A stretch of 64,000 nucleotides of DNA from Quisquiliibacterium sp036525975. GTDB lineage: Bacteria > Pseudomonadota > Gammaproteobacteria > Burkholderiales > Burkholderiaceae_E. Shown piece after piece: positions 15,903 to 24,413 of the stretch. Position numbers and translations under genes: made by a program. Position 1 is the first letter of the stretch; each line of letters starts with the position of its first letter. The notes under the pieces were generated by a model. The model ran no database searches and had not been told where the DNA came from. It worked only from the letters and a program-made list of their open reading frames with translations. The DNA is taken from positions 1 to 64,000 of the forward strand of contig DATCZK010000001.1 of NCBI GenBank assembly GCA_036525975.1, given 5' to 3'.

Positions 15903-16871
15903 TCAGGGCAGCAGCAGCGTGGAGCCGGTGGTCTTGCGGCTCTCGAGGTCGCGGTGCGCCTGGACCACGTCGCCGAGCCGGTAGCGCTGGTCGATCTCGA
16001 TCTTCACCTTGCCGCTGGAGACCATCCGGATCAGGTCGGCCGACATCTCCTCGAGGTTGGCGCGGTTCGCGGTGTGCGCCATCAACGAAGGGCGGGTGAT
16101 GTAGAGCGAGCCCTTGAGCGCCATCAGCGACATCGGGGCGACCGCCCCCGACGCATTGCCGAAGCTCACCATCAGCCCGAAGGGCTGCAGGCAATCGAGC
16201 GACGCCTGGAAGGTGTCCTTGCCGACGCCGTCGTAGACCACCGGAACCATCTTGCCCCCGGTGATCTCGCGCACGCGCTCGACGATGTTCTCCTCGCGGT
16301 ACAGGATCGTGTGGTCGCAGCCGTACTTGCGCGCGAGCGCGGCCTTCTCCTCGGAACCCGCCGTGCCGATCACCGTCACGCCCAGCGCCTTGGCCCACTG
16401 CATCGCGATCAGCCCGACGCCGCCCGCCGCGGCGTGAAACAGGATCGTCTGCCCTTTGTGCAGCTTGTAGGTGCGGTGGAACAGGTACTGCACGGTGAGG
16501 CCCTTCAACATCATCGCCGCGCCCGTCTCGTAGCTGATCGTGCGCGGCAGCTTCACCAGCGGCTTCACCGACATGTTGCGAAGCTCGGCGTACGAGCCCG
16601 GCGGGCGGTCGGCGTAGGCGACGCGATCGCCCACTTTCAGGCCGGTGACCCCGGCGCCCACCGCGGTGACCTCGCCGGCAGCCTCCAGGCCGATGCCGGC
16701 GGGCAGCGGCTGCGGGTACAGGCCGGTGCGGAAGTACACGTCGATGTAGTTCAGCCCGATCGCGTGGTTGCGCACCTGCGCCTCGCCCGGGCCCGGCGCG
16801 CCGACTTCCACGTCCACGTACTTCATCACCTCGGGGCCGCCGGTGGTCTCGATTCTGATTGCCTTGGTCAT
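15903..16871 (-). CDS. NADPH:quinone oxidoreductase, zeta-crystallin type (MDR family)
   Basis: This 322-residue zinc-independent medium-chain reductase has NYIDVYFRTGLYP and the Rossmann motif AAAGGVGLIAMQWAKALG, as in E. coli QorA (about 327 residues). It would reduce quinones or related carbonyls with NADPH in the cytoplasm. I chose the ATG at 16871; another ATG four codons upstream has no ribosome site, whereas GGGAAAGAAG lies directly before this one. A putative promoter (TATACT) and a GC-rich palindrome lie just upstream, so it is probably separate from the carbamoylase operon. tcdA follows closely. Confidence 0.9.
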   Translation of the reverse strand: MTKAIRIETTGGPEVMKYVDVEVGAPGPGEAQVRNHAIGLNYIDVYFRTGLYPQPLPAGIGLEAAGEVTAVGAGVTGLKVGDRVAYADRPPGSYAELRNMSVKPLVKLPRTISYETGAAMMLKGLTVQYLFHRTYKLHKGQTILFHAAAGGVGLIAMQWAKALGVTVIGTAGSEEKAALARKYGCDHTILYREENIVERVREITGGKMVPVVYDGVGKDTFQASLDCLQPFGLMVSFGNASGAVAPMSLMALKGSLYITRPSLMAHTANRANLEEMSADLIRMVSSGKVKIEIDQRYRLGDVVQAHRDLESRKTTGSTLLLP

Positions 16872-16905
16872 CTTCTTTCCCATTGAAGTCGGTGGGCACG
16901 CGCGA

Positions 16906-16927
16906 GCGCCCGCCCGCGGGCGGGCGC
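16906..16927. repeat. 22-base perfect GC palindrome (stem-loop) after the carbamoylase operon
   Basis: The half-site GCGCCCGCCCG is followed directly by its reverse complement, giving a possible 9-pair stem with a CGCG loop. It sits in the 98-base gap between the D-carbamoylase gene and the quinone oxidoreductase gene. No T tract follows on either strand, so it could be a factor-dependent terminator, an RNA stabiliser or a leader structure of the reductase mRNA. Confidence 0.5.
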
Positions 16928-16948
16928 GCCTGTTCGCATGCAATTGAA

Positions 16949-16954
16949 AGTATA
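16949..16954 (-). promoter_or_regulatory. Candidate -10 element for the quinone oxidoreductase gene
   Basis: TATACT on the minus strand matches five of six bases of the sigma-70 -10 consensus and lies in a short AT-rich island. No convincing -35 element is found 17 bases upstream. The transcript would begin near 16942 and pass through the palindrome at 16906-16927. Confidence 0.3.
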
Positions 16955-16969
16955 GCGAGCGACGCGCGC

Positions 16970-17905
16970 TCAGGGCGGCGGGATCGCGCCCTTGCGTTCC
17001 ACGATCATCGCGTAGGCCTGCGGCTCGCGATGGCGCGCGAAGTTGAACGTGGTGGTCTTGTACGACTTCGTGAGGTCGAGGTCGCAGCGCGCGATCGCCA
17101 GCTCGTCGGCGCTGGTCGTGCACGCGCCGACGATCTCGCCCGAGGGCGCGACGACGATCGAATTGCCGATCTGGTCCACGCCCTCCTCCACGCCGGCCTT
17201 GGCCACGCCCACCACCCACGTGCCGTTCTGGTAGGCGCCCGCCTGCATCACGAGCTCGTTGTGGAAGTGCGAGAGGTTGTCGTGCTCGGGCGCCGGCGGA
17301 TTGTGCACCGGCGTGTTGTACCCGATCAGCACCATCTCCACGCCCTGCAGCCCCATCACCCGGTAGCTCTCGGGCCAGCGGCGGTCGTTGCAGATGCACA
17401 TGCCGACCAGGCCGCCGAAGGCGCGAAACACCGGGAAGCCGAGGTTTCCGGTCTCGAAGTAGCGCTTCTCCAGGTGCTGGAACCTGCGCCAGGGCTCGTG
17501 CTCGGCGTGCCCGGGCAGGTGGATCTTGCGGTACTTGCCCACGATCGCGCCGGTCTTGTCGACCAGGATCGAGGTGTTGAAGCGGCGCGTGCGCCCGTCT
17601 TCCTCGGCGAGCTCGGCGTAGCCGAGGTAGAAACCGACGCCCAGCTCGCGCGCGGCCTCGAACAGCGGCCGCGTCTCGGGGCCGGGCATCTCGCGCTCGA
17701 AGAACGCGTCGACTTCCTCCTGGCGCTCGAAGTACCAGCGCGGGAAGAAGGTCGTGAGCGCGAGCTCCGGGAACACGACCAGGTCGCAGCCGTGCGACCT
17801 CGCCTGCGTCATCAGCGCCAGCATGCGCGCGACGACCTGGGTGCGCGACTCGGCGCGCGCGATCGGGCCGAGCTGCGCGGCAGCCACGGTGACGATTCTC
17901 GACAT
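16970..17905 (-). CDS. N-carbamoyl-D-amino acid hydrolase (nitrilase superfamily)
   Basis: The 311-residue protein has the carbon-nitrogen hydrolase triad at Glu47 (FPELAL), Lys127 (YRKIHL) and Cys172 (CICNDRRWPE). These positions coincide with those of the well-studied Agrobacterium D-carbamoylases. The expected reaction is N-carbamoyl-D-amino acid to D-amino acid plus CO2 and NH3. The gene begins 3 bases after the upstream Zn-dependent hydrolase gene, so the two are translated from one message together with the diaminopropionate ammonia-lyase. No hydantoinase lies nearby, so the natural substrate is probably an imported ureido acid. Beta-ureidopropionase-like activity is the main alternative. 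Confidence 0.88.
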   Translation of the reverse strand: MSRIVTVAAAQLGPIARAESRTQVVARMLALMTQARSHGCDLVVFPELALTTFFPRWYFERQEEVDAFFEREMPGPETRPLFEAARELGVGFYLGYAELAEEDGRTRRFNTSILVDKTGAIVGKYRKIHLPGHAEHEPWRRFQHLEKRYFETGNLGFPVFRAFGGLVGMCICNDRRWPESYRVMGLQGVEMVLIGYNTPVHNPPAPEHDNLSHFHNELVMQAGAYQNGTWVVGVAKAGVEEGVDQIGNSIVVAPSGEIVGACTTSADELAIARCDLDLTKSYKTTTFNFARHREPQAYAMIVERKGAIPPP

Positions 17906-17908
17906 GGA

Positions 17909-19159
17909 CTACTCCTGCGAAGCGAGCTCGAGCAGCGTGTGCAGCAGCACGTTGGCACCGGCCTGCAGGTCTGCGGGCTCGGTGTGCTCGGCGGGGTTGT
18001 GGCTGATGCCCTTCACGCTGGGCACGAAGATCATTGCGCTCGGGCAGATTCGCGCGAACATCTGCGCGTCGTGCCCCGCGCCGGAGGTCATCCGGCGGTG
18101 CGAGTGGCCCAGTTGCGCCGCAACGGCCTCCACCCGGTCGGCCAGCGCGGCGTCGAAAGTCACCGGCTCGAAGCGCGCGAGCCGGCGCGTCTCGATCGAG
18201 ACCTTCTCGTCGCTGGCGAGCTCGCGCAGGAACTGCTCGAGCCGCGCCTCGGCGTGGCGCAGCAGTTCCTCGTCGGTGTTGCGCAGGTCGGCGGTGAGCG
18301 TGGCGCGCGCCGCGATCACGTTGATCAGGTTCGGGTGCAGGTCCACCTTGCCCACCGTGCAAACCTGCGACCCGCCCATCTCGCGCGCGAGCGCGCGCAG
18401 GAACGCGGCGATCGCCGCCGCGCAGTAGCCCGCGTCGCGGCGCAGGCGCATCGGCGTGGTGCCCGCGTGGTTCGACTGCCCGGTGATGGTGATCTCCTGC
18501 CACGAGATGCCCTGCAGGTTCTCCACCGCGCCGATCGTCACGCCCTCGGCGTCGAGCACGGGGCCCTGCTCGATGTGCAGCTCGAGGTAGGCGCTGGGCC
18601 TGAACTGGCCGAGCGGCGCGGTGCCGGCGTAGCCGATGCGCCGGAGCTCCTCGCCCAGCACCTTGCCGTCGATCGAGACCGCCGCCAGCGCCTCGTCGAG
18701 CGGCATCCCGCCCACGTACACGAGCGAGCCCAGCATGTCGGGGGCGAAGCGCGCGCCCTCCTCGTCGCTGAAGAACGCGACCACGATCGGCCGGCGCGTG
18801 ACGATGCCCGCGTCGTTCAGCGTCTGCACCACCTCGAGCCCGCCGATCACGCCCAGGTTGCCGTCGTAGCGCCCGCCCGTGCGCACCGTGTCGATGTGCG
18901 AGCCCGTCATCACCGGGTCGAGCGGCTCGGCGCCGCGGCGCAGGCCGAAGACGTTGCCGATCGGGTCGATCGACACCTCCAGCCCGAGCTCGCGCATCCA
19001 GCCCGCGACCAGGTCGCGGCCGCGGCGGTCTTCGTCGCTGAACGCGAGCCGGCAGCACCCGCCGCCCTCGATCGCGCCGATCTCGGCGAGCGCGTCGAGC
19101 CGGCGCAGCAGGCGCTTTGCGTCGACGCGAAGCGCCCGGTGTTCCGTCGCCGCGCTCAC
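17909..19159 (-). CDS. M20-family Zn-dependent N-carbamoyl-L-amino acid hydrolase / allantoate amidohydrolase-like
   Basis: This is a protein of about 416 residues with metal-binding motifs GSHIDTV, GRYDGNLGV and SDEEGARF, plus ELHIEQGP and the C-terminal GAGHDAQ. These are typical of HyuC, ureidopropionase and AllC enzymes, which remove a carbamoyl or ureido group using two metal ions. Translation most likely starts at GTG 19159, which overlaps the ammonia-lyase stop in a GTGA arrangement and so implies translational coupling. It sits between diaminopropionate ammonia-lyase and a structurally unrelated carbamoylase. Two different carbamoylases beside a diamino acid lyase suggest removal of two carbamoyl groups or handling of both stereoisomers. 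Confidence 0.87.
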   Translation of the reverse strand: MSAATEHRALRVDAKRLLRRLDALAEIGAIEGGGCCRLAFSDEDRRGRDLVAGWMRELGLEVSIDPIGNVFGLRRGAEPLDPVMTGSHIDTVRTGGRYDGNLGVIGGLEVVQTLNDAGIVTRRPIVVAFFSDEEGARFAPDMLGSLVYVGGMPLDEALAAVSIDGKVLGEELRRIGYAGTAPLGQFRPSAYLELHIEQGPVLDAEGVTIGAVENLQGISWQEITITGQSNHAGTTPMRLRRDAGYCAAAIAAFLRALAREMGGSQVCTVGKVDLHPNLINVIAARATLTADLRNTDEELLRHAEARLEQFLRELASDEKVSIETRRLARFEPVTFDAALADRVEAVAAQLGHSHRRMTSGAGHDAQMFARICPSAMIFVPSVKGISHNPAEHTEPADLQAGANVLLHTLLELASQE

Positions 19160-20379
19160 GCCATCACCTGCTCGGCGCTGCGCCCCACGATCGAGCGATG
19201 GATCTCGGGATCGGTGTCGCCTTCGCTCCCGAGCAGCAGCACGCGCGAATCGGGCCCGAGGCCGAGCGCGGCGCGCAACTGCGCGTTGCCGCGCGTTGCG
19301 AGCAGCGCGGCGAGGCCGGCCGCGCCGGTCTCGCCCGAGACGATGGCCGGGTCGCCCGCCGCCGGGTCGTCGAAGGCGCGCACGCCCTCGAGCGCGAAGC
19401 GATCGGCCACCGCCATGTACGCGTCGGCGGCGCCCGAGACGATCTCCCAGGCGAGCGGCGAAACCTCGCCGCACGCGAGCCCCGCCATCACGGTGTCGAG
19501 GTCGCCGTGCACGGCCACCGGCCGGCCCGCGAGCGCGCTCTGGAAGAAGCAGTCGGCGCGCTCGGGCTCCACCACGACCACGCGCGGCCGGCGCTCGCCC
19601 CAGGCGATCCAGAAGTTCGCGCACACCGACGCCGCCAGCGCGCCCACCCCGGCCTGCACGAACACGTGCGTGGGCGGCTCCTGCCCGAAGCCCGCGACCA
19701 CCTCGCGCGACATCACGCCGTAGCCGTGCATCACGTCCACCGGAATGTCGCGATAGCCCTCGTAGGTGGTGTCGGACACCACCGTCCAGCCGTTGCGCTC
19801 GGCCCGCTCGGCGGCGTGGCGCACCGAGTCGTCGTAGTTGCCGGCCACGCGCACTGCCTCGGCGCCGAAGCGCGCGATCGCGGCGCGCCGGCCCTCGCTC
19901 ACCGTGGCGTGGACGTAGATCACGCAGCGGCACCCGAAGAGCTGCGCCCCCCAGGCGACCGAGCGGCCGTGGTTGCCGTCGGTGGCGCAGGTCACGGTGA
20001 CCCTGGAGGCAGCGTCGCGCCACCGCCCGGCGATCAGGTCGGCCGAGGTCACCGGCACGCCGCCGTTGGCGGCCTCGATCCGCGACTTGAGCAGCCGGAA
20101 CACCGCGTAGGCGCCGCCCAGCGCCTTGAAGCTCTTGAGCCCGAAGCGACTGCCTTCGTCCTTGTAGCGCAGACCGGCCAGGCCCAGCGACGACGCCAGC
20201 CCCGGCAAGCGGTGCAGCGGCGTTGCGGCGTAGCCCGGCCAGCCCGCGATCTCGCGCTCGGCGGCGGCGAAGCCCGCCTCGCCGAGGATCGCGGAGCGGG
20301 CCGCGCCGTAGGGTTCCCCGCGCGCGGCGGCGCGGGGATTGGGAAGTACGCGGACGCCGTCCGCCTGCAAGACGATCAT
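19156..20379 (-). CDS. dpaL: 2,3-diaminopropionate ammonia-lyase
   Basis: The 407-residue fold-type II PLP enzyme has the PLP lysine in SFKALGG (about Lys85), the phosphate loop near QAGVGALAAS, and ATDGNHGRSVAWGA and YRDIPVDVMHGY motifs. Together these resemble E. coli YgeX/DpaL. It would convert D- or L-2,3-diaminopropionate to pyruvate and two ammonia in the cytoplasm. It lies 16 bases after the TRAP substrate-binding protein gene and overlaps the following hydrolase gene by 4 bases, so uptake, decarbamoylation and deamination appear to be linked. A threonine dehydratase-like specificity is less likely given the DpaL-specific motifs. Confidence 0.9.
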   Translation of the reverse strand: MIVLQADGVRVLPNPRAAARGEPYGAARSAILGEAGFAAAEREIAGWPGYAATPLHRLPGLASSLGLAGLRYKDEGSRFGLKSFKALGGAYAVFRLLKSRIEAANGGVPVTSADLIAGRWRDAASRVTVTCATDGNHGRSVAWGAQLFGCRCVIYVHATVSEGRRAAIARFGAEAVRVAGNYDDSVRHAAERAERNGWTVVSDTTYEGYRDIPVDVMHGYGVMSREVVAGFGQEPPTHVFVQAGVGALAASVCANFWIAWGERRPRVVVVEPERADCFFQSALAGRPVAVHGDLDTVMAGLACGEVSPLAWEIVSGAADAYMAVADRFALEGVRAFDDPAAGDPAIVSGETGAAGLAALLATRGNAQLRAALGLGPDSRVLLLGSEGDTDPEIHRSIVGRSAEQVMA

Positions 20380-20395
20380 CCGCGCATGACCCCGA

Positions 20396-21442
20396 TTACT
20401 TGCTGTGCTTGGCGATGTCGGCGAGCATCGCGTTCAACATCGCGGTGCCCTCGGCGCCGAGCTGCTCCTCGATGATCTTGCGCACCGCGGGCTGCGACGA
20501 CGCGGCGAACTTCTTCAGCTCGGCGGCCGGCACGGCGTTGACCTTCATCTTCTTGGCGAGCTTCGGAATGCCCTTCTCGGTGGAGGCCTCGATGATGCGC
20601 GAGATGCCGCGCCCGGCGTTCACGGCCACGTCGGCCGCTTCGTCCACGATCTTCTTCTCTTCGGCCGTGAGGCTGTTGTAGAACTTCGGGCTCACGAACC
20701 AGAAGTACGGCGTGATCACGTGGTTGGTGATCGACAGGTACTTCTGCACTTCGTCGAACTTCGCGAAAGCGATGATCGGCACCGGGTTCATCTGGCCGTC
20801 GGCCACGCCGGTCTGCAGCGCGGTGTACACCTCGGCCCAGGGCAGCGCGGTGGGCTGGCCGCCGAGCGAGCGGACGATCGCCTCGTGCGTGGGAAGCGTC
20901 ATCGTGCGGATGCGCAGGCCCGCCATGTCGGCGGCGCTGGTGATCGGCTTCTTGTTGTTGGAAAAGGCGAAGAAGCCGCCCGAATCGAGCAGGCCGAGCA
21001 CCTTCAGGCCGGTCTTGGCCTGCAGGTCGGCGGTGAACTTCTTGCCGAAGTCGCTGTCCTTGTCGATCACCTTGTCGGCCACCGCGATGTTCGGGAACGC
21101 GAACGGCAGGTCGAACACGCCCACCATCTTGTAGTGCGAAGCAACGCCGCCCGAGGACGAGATCACCGACTCGACGATGCCGTCGCGCACCTGCTGGATG
21201 ACTTCGTTGTCCTTGCCCAGCTGGCCGTTGGCGAAGATCTGCACCTTGATGCCGCCGTTGGTGGCCGTCTCGACCAGGTTCTTGAACACCGCGGCCATCG
21301 CGCCCGAGTGGCTGTCGAAGGGGCTGTCGGGGTTCAGGTGCGCGATGCGCATGGTCTTCTGCGCGAACGCCGGAGAGGCGCCGATGACCGCGGCAACGGC
21401 GGTGGCCGCGGCTGCGAATGCCAGTTTGCGGAAAGCTCTCAT
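20396..21442 (-). CDS. dctP: TRAP transporter periplasmic substrate-binding protein (DctP family)
   Basis: The 348-residue protein has a signal peptide ending in AFAQ (about residue 27) and a DctP-family solute-binding fold (LNPDSPFDSHSGAM, FANGQLGKDNEVIQQVRDG, LRIRTM with the ligand-carboxylate arginine, WAEVYTALQTGVADGQMNP). It captures an organic acid in the periplasm and hands it to DctQM. A perfect AGGAGGT ribosome site lies 6 bases before the ATG, the strongest in this operon, which fits the high level needed for binding proteins. The following genes suggest a ureido or N-carbamoyl amino acid ligand; this is inference. Confidence 0.92.
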   Translation of the reverse strand: MRAFRKLAFAAAATAVAAVIGASPAFAQKTMRIAHLNPDSPFDSHSGAMAAVFKNLVETATNGGIKVQIFANGQLGKDNEVIQQVRDGIVESVISSSGGVASHYKMVGVFDLPFAFPNIAVADKVIDKDSDFGKKFTADLQAKTGLKVLGLLDSGGFFAFSNNKKPITSAADMAGLRIRTMTLPTHEAIVRSLGGQPTALPWAEVYTALQTGVADGQMNPVPIIAFAKFDEVQKYLSITNHVITPYFWFVSPKFYNSLTAEEKKIVDEAADVAVNAGRGISRIIEASTEKGIPKLAKKMKVNAVPAAELKKFAASSQPAVRKIIEEQLGAEGTAMLNAMLADIAKHSK

Positions 21443-21499
21443 TTCAATACCTCCTGGTTCAACGATCGAAAAAGGGTTGATTCGGGAACGCGCGGTCGA

Positions 21500-22789
21500 T
21501 CAATCCACGAGCCCGAGCAAGCGCGGAACGAACAGGGTGAGGTCCGACCAGTAGGCGATCAGCCCGAGGATCGCCACCTCGGCGATCAGGAACGGCCAGA
21601 GCGACCTGGCGATGCGCTCGATGCGCTCGCCGGTGACCGAGGCGAGCACGAACAGGCACGCGCCCACCGGCGGCGTCATCAGCGAGATGTTAAGCGCCAG
21701 CACGATCATGACGCCGGCGTGCACCGGATCCATGCCGATCGCCACGGTGAGCGGCGCGAGCACCGGCGCGAGGATCACGAGCATCGCGTTGATGTCCATG
21801 AACATGCCGATGAACAGCAGCAGCGCGAGGATCAGCCCGATGATCACCTTCGGGTCTTCCGAGACCGCGAGGAACGCCGTGGCGATCATCTGCGGGATCT
21901 GGTTGAAGGTCATCCACCACCCGAGGATCGACGCCGAGGCGATGATCAGGAACACCACGCCGGTGATGCGCGCGGTGCGCACGAGCATCTGGTACAGGTC
22001 GGGCAGGCTCAGCTTGCGGTAGACCACGCCGCCCATGAACAGCGCGTAGGCGATCGCGATCGCCGCCGCCTCGGTGGGCGTGGCGATCCCGCCCAGGATC
22101 GAGCCCAGGATGAACACCGGCATCGCCAGCGCGGCGAGCCCGTCCTTGAACGCGACGAAGATCAGCCGCAGGCTCGGCCGCCCCTCGCCCTTGGGCAGGT
22201 TCCAGCGCCTGCCGAAGGCGGCGATCACGGCCATGCAGATCAGGCAGATCAGCAGGCCAGGAAGAATCCCGGCGGCGAACAGCCCGGCGATCGACACGCC
22301 CATCAGCGAGCCGTAGATGATCATCAGGTTCGACGGCGGAATCGTGGGCCCGATGATCGACCCCGCGGCCGTCACGGCGCAGGCGAAGGGGCGCGTGTAG
22401 CCCTTCTTCACCATCGCCGGCACCAGCGTGTTGCCAAACGCCGCGGCGTCGGCGGTGGCCGCGCCGGTGAGCCCGGCGAACATCACCGAGGCCACCATGT
22501 TCGAGTGCGCCATCCCGCCGCGCAGGTAGCCCACCAGCGCGTCGGCCAGCGCGATCAGCCGGTCGGTGATGCCCGAGCGGTTCATGATCTCGCCGGCGAG
22601 GATGAAGAACGGCATCGCGAGGAAGGTGAACAGGTCCAGCCCCGCGAAGAAGCGCTCGGGCGCCATGAGCAGGAAGCGGCCGCCCGGGTCGATCGTGAAC
22701 ATGCCCACGATGCCCGCGATCCCGAGCAGGTAGCCGATCGGCATCCCGAGCAGCAGCAGGCCGAAGAAGGTGACGGCCACGTAGATCAC
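21500..22789 (-). CDS. dctM: TRAP transporter large permease (DctM family)
   Basis: This integral membrane protein of about 429 residues has roughly twelve hydrophobic segments and DctM hallmarks (GMPIGYLLGIAG, FFILAGEIMNRSGI, AAAFGNTLVPAM, TPPVGACLFV). It is the sodium-driven channel subunit of the tripartite importer. Translation begins at GTG 22789, overlapping the DctQ stop by 4 bases, as usual for this pair. A 57-base gap separates it from the DctP gene. Confidence 0.92.
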   Translation of the reverse strand: MIYVAVTFFGLLLLGMPIGYLLGIAGIVGMFTIDPGGRFLLMAPERFFAGLDLFTFLAMPFFILAGEIMNRSGITDRLIALADALVGYLRGGMAHSNMVASVMFAGLTGAATADAAAFGNTLVPAMVKKGYTRPFACAVTAAGSIIGPTIPPSNLMIIYGSLMGVSIAGLFAAGILPGLLICLICMAVIAAFGRRWNLPKGEGRPSLRLIFVAFKDGLAALAMPVFILGSILGGIATPTEAAAIAIAYALFMGGVVYRKLSLPDLYQMLVRTARITGVVFLIIASASILGWWMTFNQIPQMIATAFLAVSEDPKVIIGLILALLLFIGMFMDINAMLVILAPVLAPLTVAIGMDPVHAGVMIVLALNISLMTPPVGACLFVLASVTGERIERIARSLWPFLIAEVAILGLIAYWSDLTLFVPRLLGLVD

Positions 22790-23316
22790 GGCGCGACGTG
22801 CTCGGGGTGCAGCCCGATGCGCGCCTGGTCGCGCACCGCGACCAGCGCGAGCTGGACGGCGGCGAGCGCCGCGGCCACCGGCACCGCGGCGAAGGGCAGC
22901 GCCTTGCTCATGCCGTAGATCATCGTGAAGGTGCGCGCGCCGCGCTCGGTGAGGCCCACGCCGTAGACGATGAGCAGCACGAAGAACGCGATGCCGAGCA
23001 GGTCGATGAGCAGCAGCAGCGCGCGGCGCGCCGCCAGCGGCAGCGCCGCGAACAGCATCTGCACGCCGATGTGCTCGCGCCGCGTGATGCCGCACGAGAC
23101 CGCGAGCAGAGCCACCCAGATCATCAGGTAGCGCGCCGCCTCCTCCATGAACGTGATCGGCAGCGGCCAGACGTAGCGCACGATCACGCCGAGCCAGACG
23201 TCGAGCACGAGCACCACCATCAGCGCCACGCAGACGCGGTCGATCACGCGCGTGAGCCACTCGCTCGCGTTGTGCGCCTTCAGCGCCGCGCCGCCGAGCC
23301 CGGTCATGTCCCACAT
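22786..23316 (-). CDS. dctQ: TRAP transporter small permease (DctQ family)
   Basis: The 176-residue protein has four predicted membrane helices and the DctQ pattern (WPLPITFMEEAARYLMIWVALLA, RREHIGVQ). It is the accessory membrane subunit of the TRAP importer. GGGGGAG lies 9 bases upstream of the ATG at 23316. It is the first gene of the dctQMP-dpaL-carbamoylase operon and is divergent from the RpiR-type regulator across a 121-base intergenic region. Confidence 0.9.
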   Translation of the reverse strand: MWDMTGLGGAALKAHNASEWLTRVIDRVCVALMVVLVLDVWLGVIVRYVWPLPITFMEEAARYLMIWVALLAVSCGITRREHIGVQMLFAALPLAARRALLLLIDLLGIAFFVLLIVYGVGLTERGARTFTMIYGMSKALPFAAVPVAAALAAVQLALVAVRDQARIGLHPEHVAP

Positions 23317-23381
23317 CGATGCGTCTCCCCCTGTCGCGATCCCCGCGGCGCGCTGGCGGGCCGTTGCCGCCGCGCGAGGCC

Positions 23382-23434
23382 TTGTCGGCGGTCGCGTTTG
23401 CGCCTATTCTGGACCACGAATTTCAAAAAGTCCA
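23382..23434 (+). promoter_or_regulatory. Promoter and dyad operator candidate before the RpiR-type regulator gene
   Basis: TTGTCG (23382-23387) and TATTCT (23405-23410) are spaced by 17 bases and match sigma-70 elements at four or more positions each. An inverted repeat TGGAC-N15-GTCCA (23410-23434) begins at the end of the -10 and runs through the expected transcription start. This position suits autoregulation by the downstream repressor and could also influence the divergent TRAP operon. The arms are short, so the operator reading is tentative. Confidence 0.4.
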
Positions 23435-23437
23435 ACG

Positions 23438-24379
23438 ATGAAAAAGAAGTTTCAGCTGGTGCCGCCAGCCAAGGACGCGTCTGCCTCGGACGAGCAAGAT
23501 CGAGGCCAACCGGCGAGGCGGCGTGCGCACGAGCGCGCGGCGCCGGCACTCGCCGCGCGCATCGAGCAGGCGTACGCGGCGATGCCGCCGAGCGAGAAGT
23601 CGGTGGCGAACCTGTTGCTCGAGTCGCCCGGGCGACTCGCGACGCATTCGGCCACCGAACTCGCGTCGCTCGCGCGATCGTCCAAGGCCGCGGTCACCCG
23701 CTGCATGCGCCGGCTGGGATACGAGAGCTTCGCGCTGGCGCGCGCCGACGCGCGGCAGGCGCAGCAGTGGGGATCGCCGCTTTACCTCGCGGCCGTCGGC
23801 GAAGCCAGCGCACGCCGATCCGATCTCGACGCGCACGTTGCCGCGGACGTCGAGATCCTGAACAAGACGCGCGACGCGCTCTCGGAAGACGACCTGACCG
23901 CGGCTGCCCACGCGCTCGCCGGTGCGCGGCGCGTCGTTGTCCTCGGGTTCAGGAACAGCCATCTGCTCGCGGGTTTCGCCAGGGCGCAACTGGGGCTGTT
24001 GCGACCCAACGTGGAGCTCGTTCCCACCGCGGGCGAGACGCTGGCCGAGGGTCTCGCCGAGCTCGGCCGCTCCGACGTCGTGCTCGCGCTCGGATTCAGG
24101 CGGCGCGTGCCCACCTTCGTGCGCGCGCTCGAGGTCGCGCACCGTGCCGGTGCGCGCATCGTCTACGTCACCGACCCCAGCGGCAGCGTCGCGCCGCGCA
24201 CCGCAACCTGGACGCTTCGCTGCCACTGCCGCGGCGCCTCGCTGTTCGACAGCTACGTCGGCGCGATCAGCGTGCTCAACTACCTGGCCGCGCGGGTGGC
24301 GAGCCTGGTCGGGGAACCGGCCCGCAAGCGCCTGCAGGACGTGGAGCGGATGCACGGGGAACTGGGCGACCTGATCTGA
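23438..24379 (+). CDS. RpiR/MurR-family transcriptional regulator (HTH plus SIS domain)
   Basis: The protein has about 313 residues with an N-terminal RpiR helix-turn-helix (MPPSEKSVANLLLESPGRL, LARSSKAAVTRCMRRLGY) at roughly 40-100 and a C-terminal SIS sugar-isomerase-like ligand domain (VVVLGFRNSHLLAGF...) from about 165. It is divergent from the TRAP/diaminopropionate operon and is the probable local regulator. RpiR proteins usually bind phosphosugars, but members in amino acid, hydantoin and ureido clusters are also common. The ATG at 23438 was chosen because the preceding in-frame sequence spans the intergenic promoter. The PfkB kinase gene follows after 34 bases and may be co-regulated. 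Confidence 0.87.
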   Translation: MKKKFQLVPPAKDASASDEQDRGQPARRRAHERAAPALAARIEQAYAAMPPSEKSVANLLLESPGRLATHSATELASLARSSKAAVTRCMRRLGYESFALARADARQAQQWGSPLYLAAVGEASARRSDLDAHVAADVEILNKTRDALSEDDLTAAAHALAGARRVVVLGFRNSHLLAGFARAQLGLLRPNVELVPTAGETLAEGLAELGRSDVVLALGFRRRVPTFVRALEVAHRAGARIVYVTDPSGSVAPRTATWTLRCHCRGASLFDSYVGAISVLNYLAARVASLVGEPARKRLQDVERMHGELGDLI

Positions 24380-24413
24380 GCGAAAATCGCGGCGCCCACA
24401 AAGGAGCACCCGG

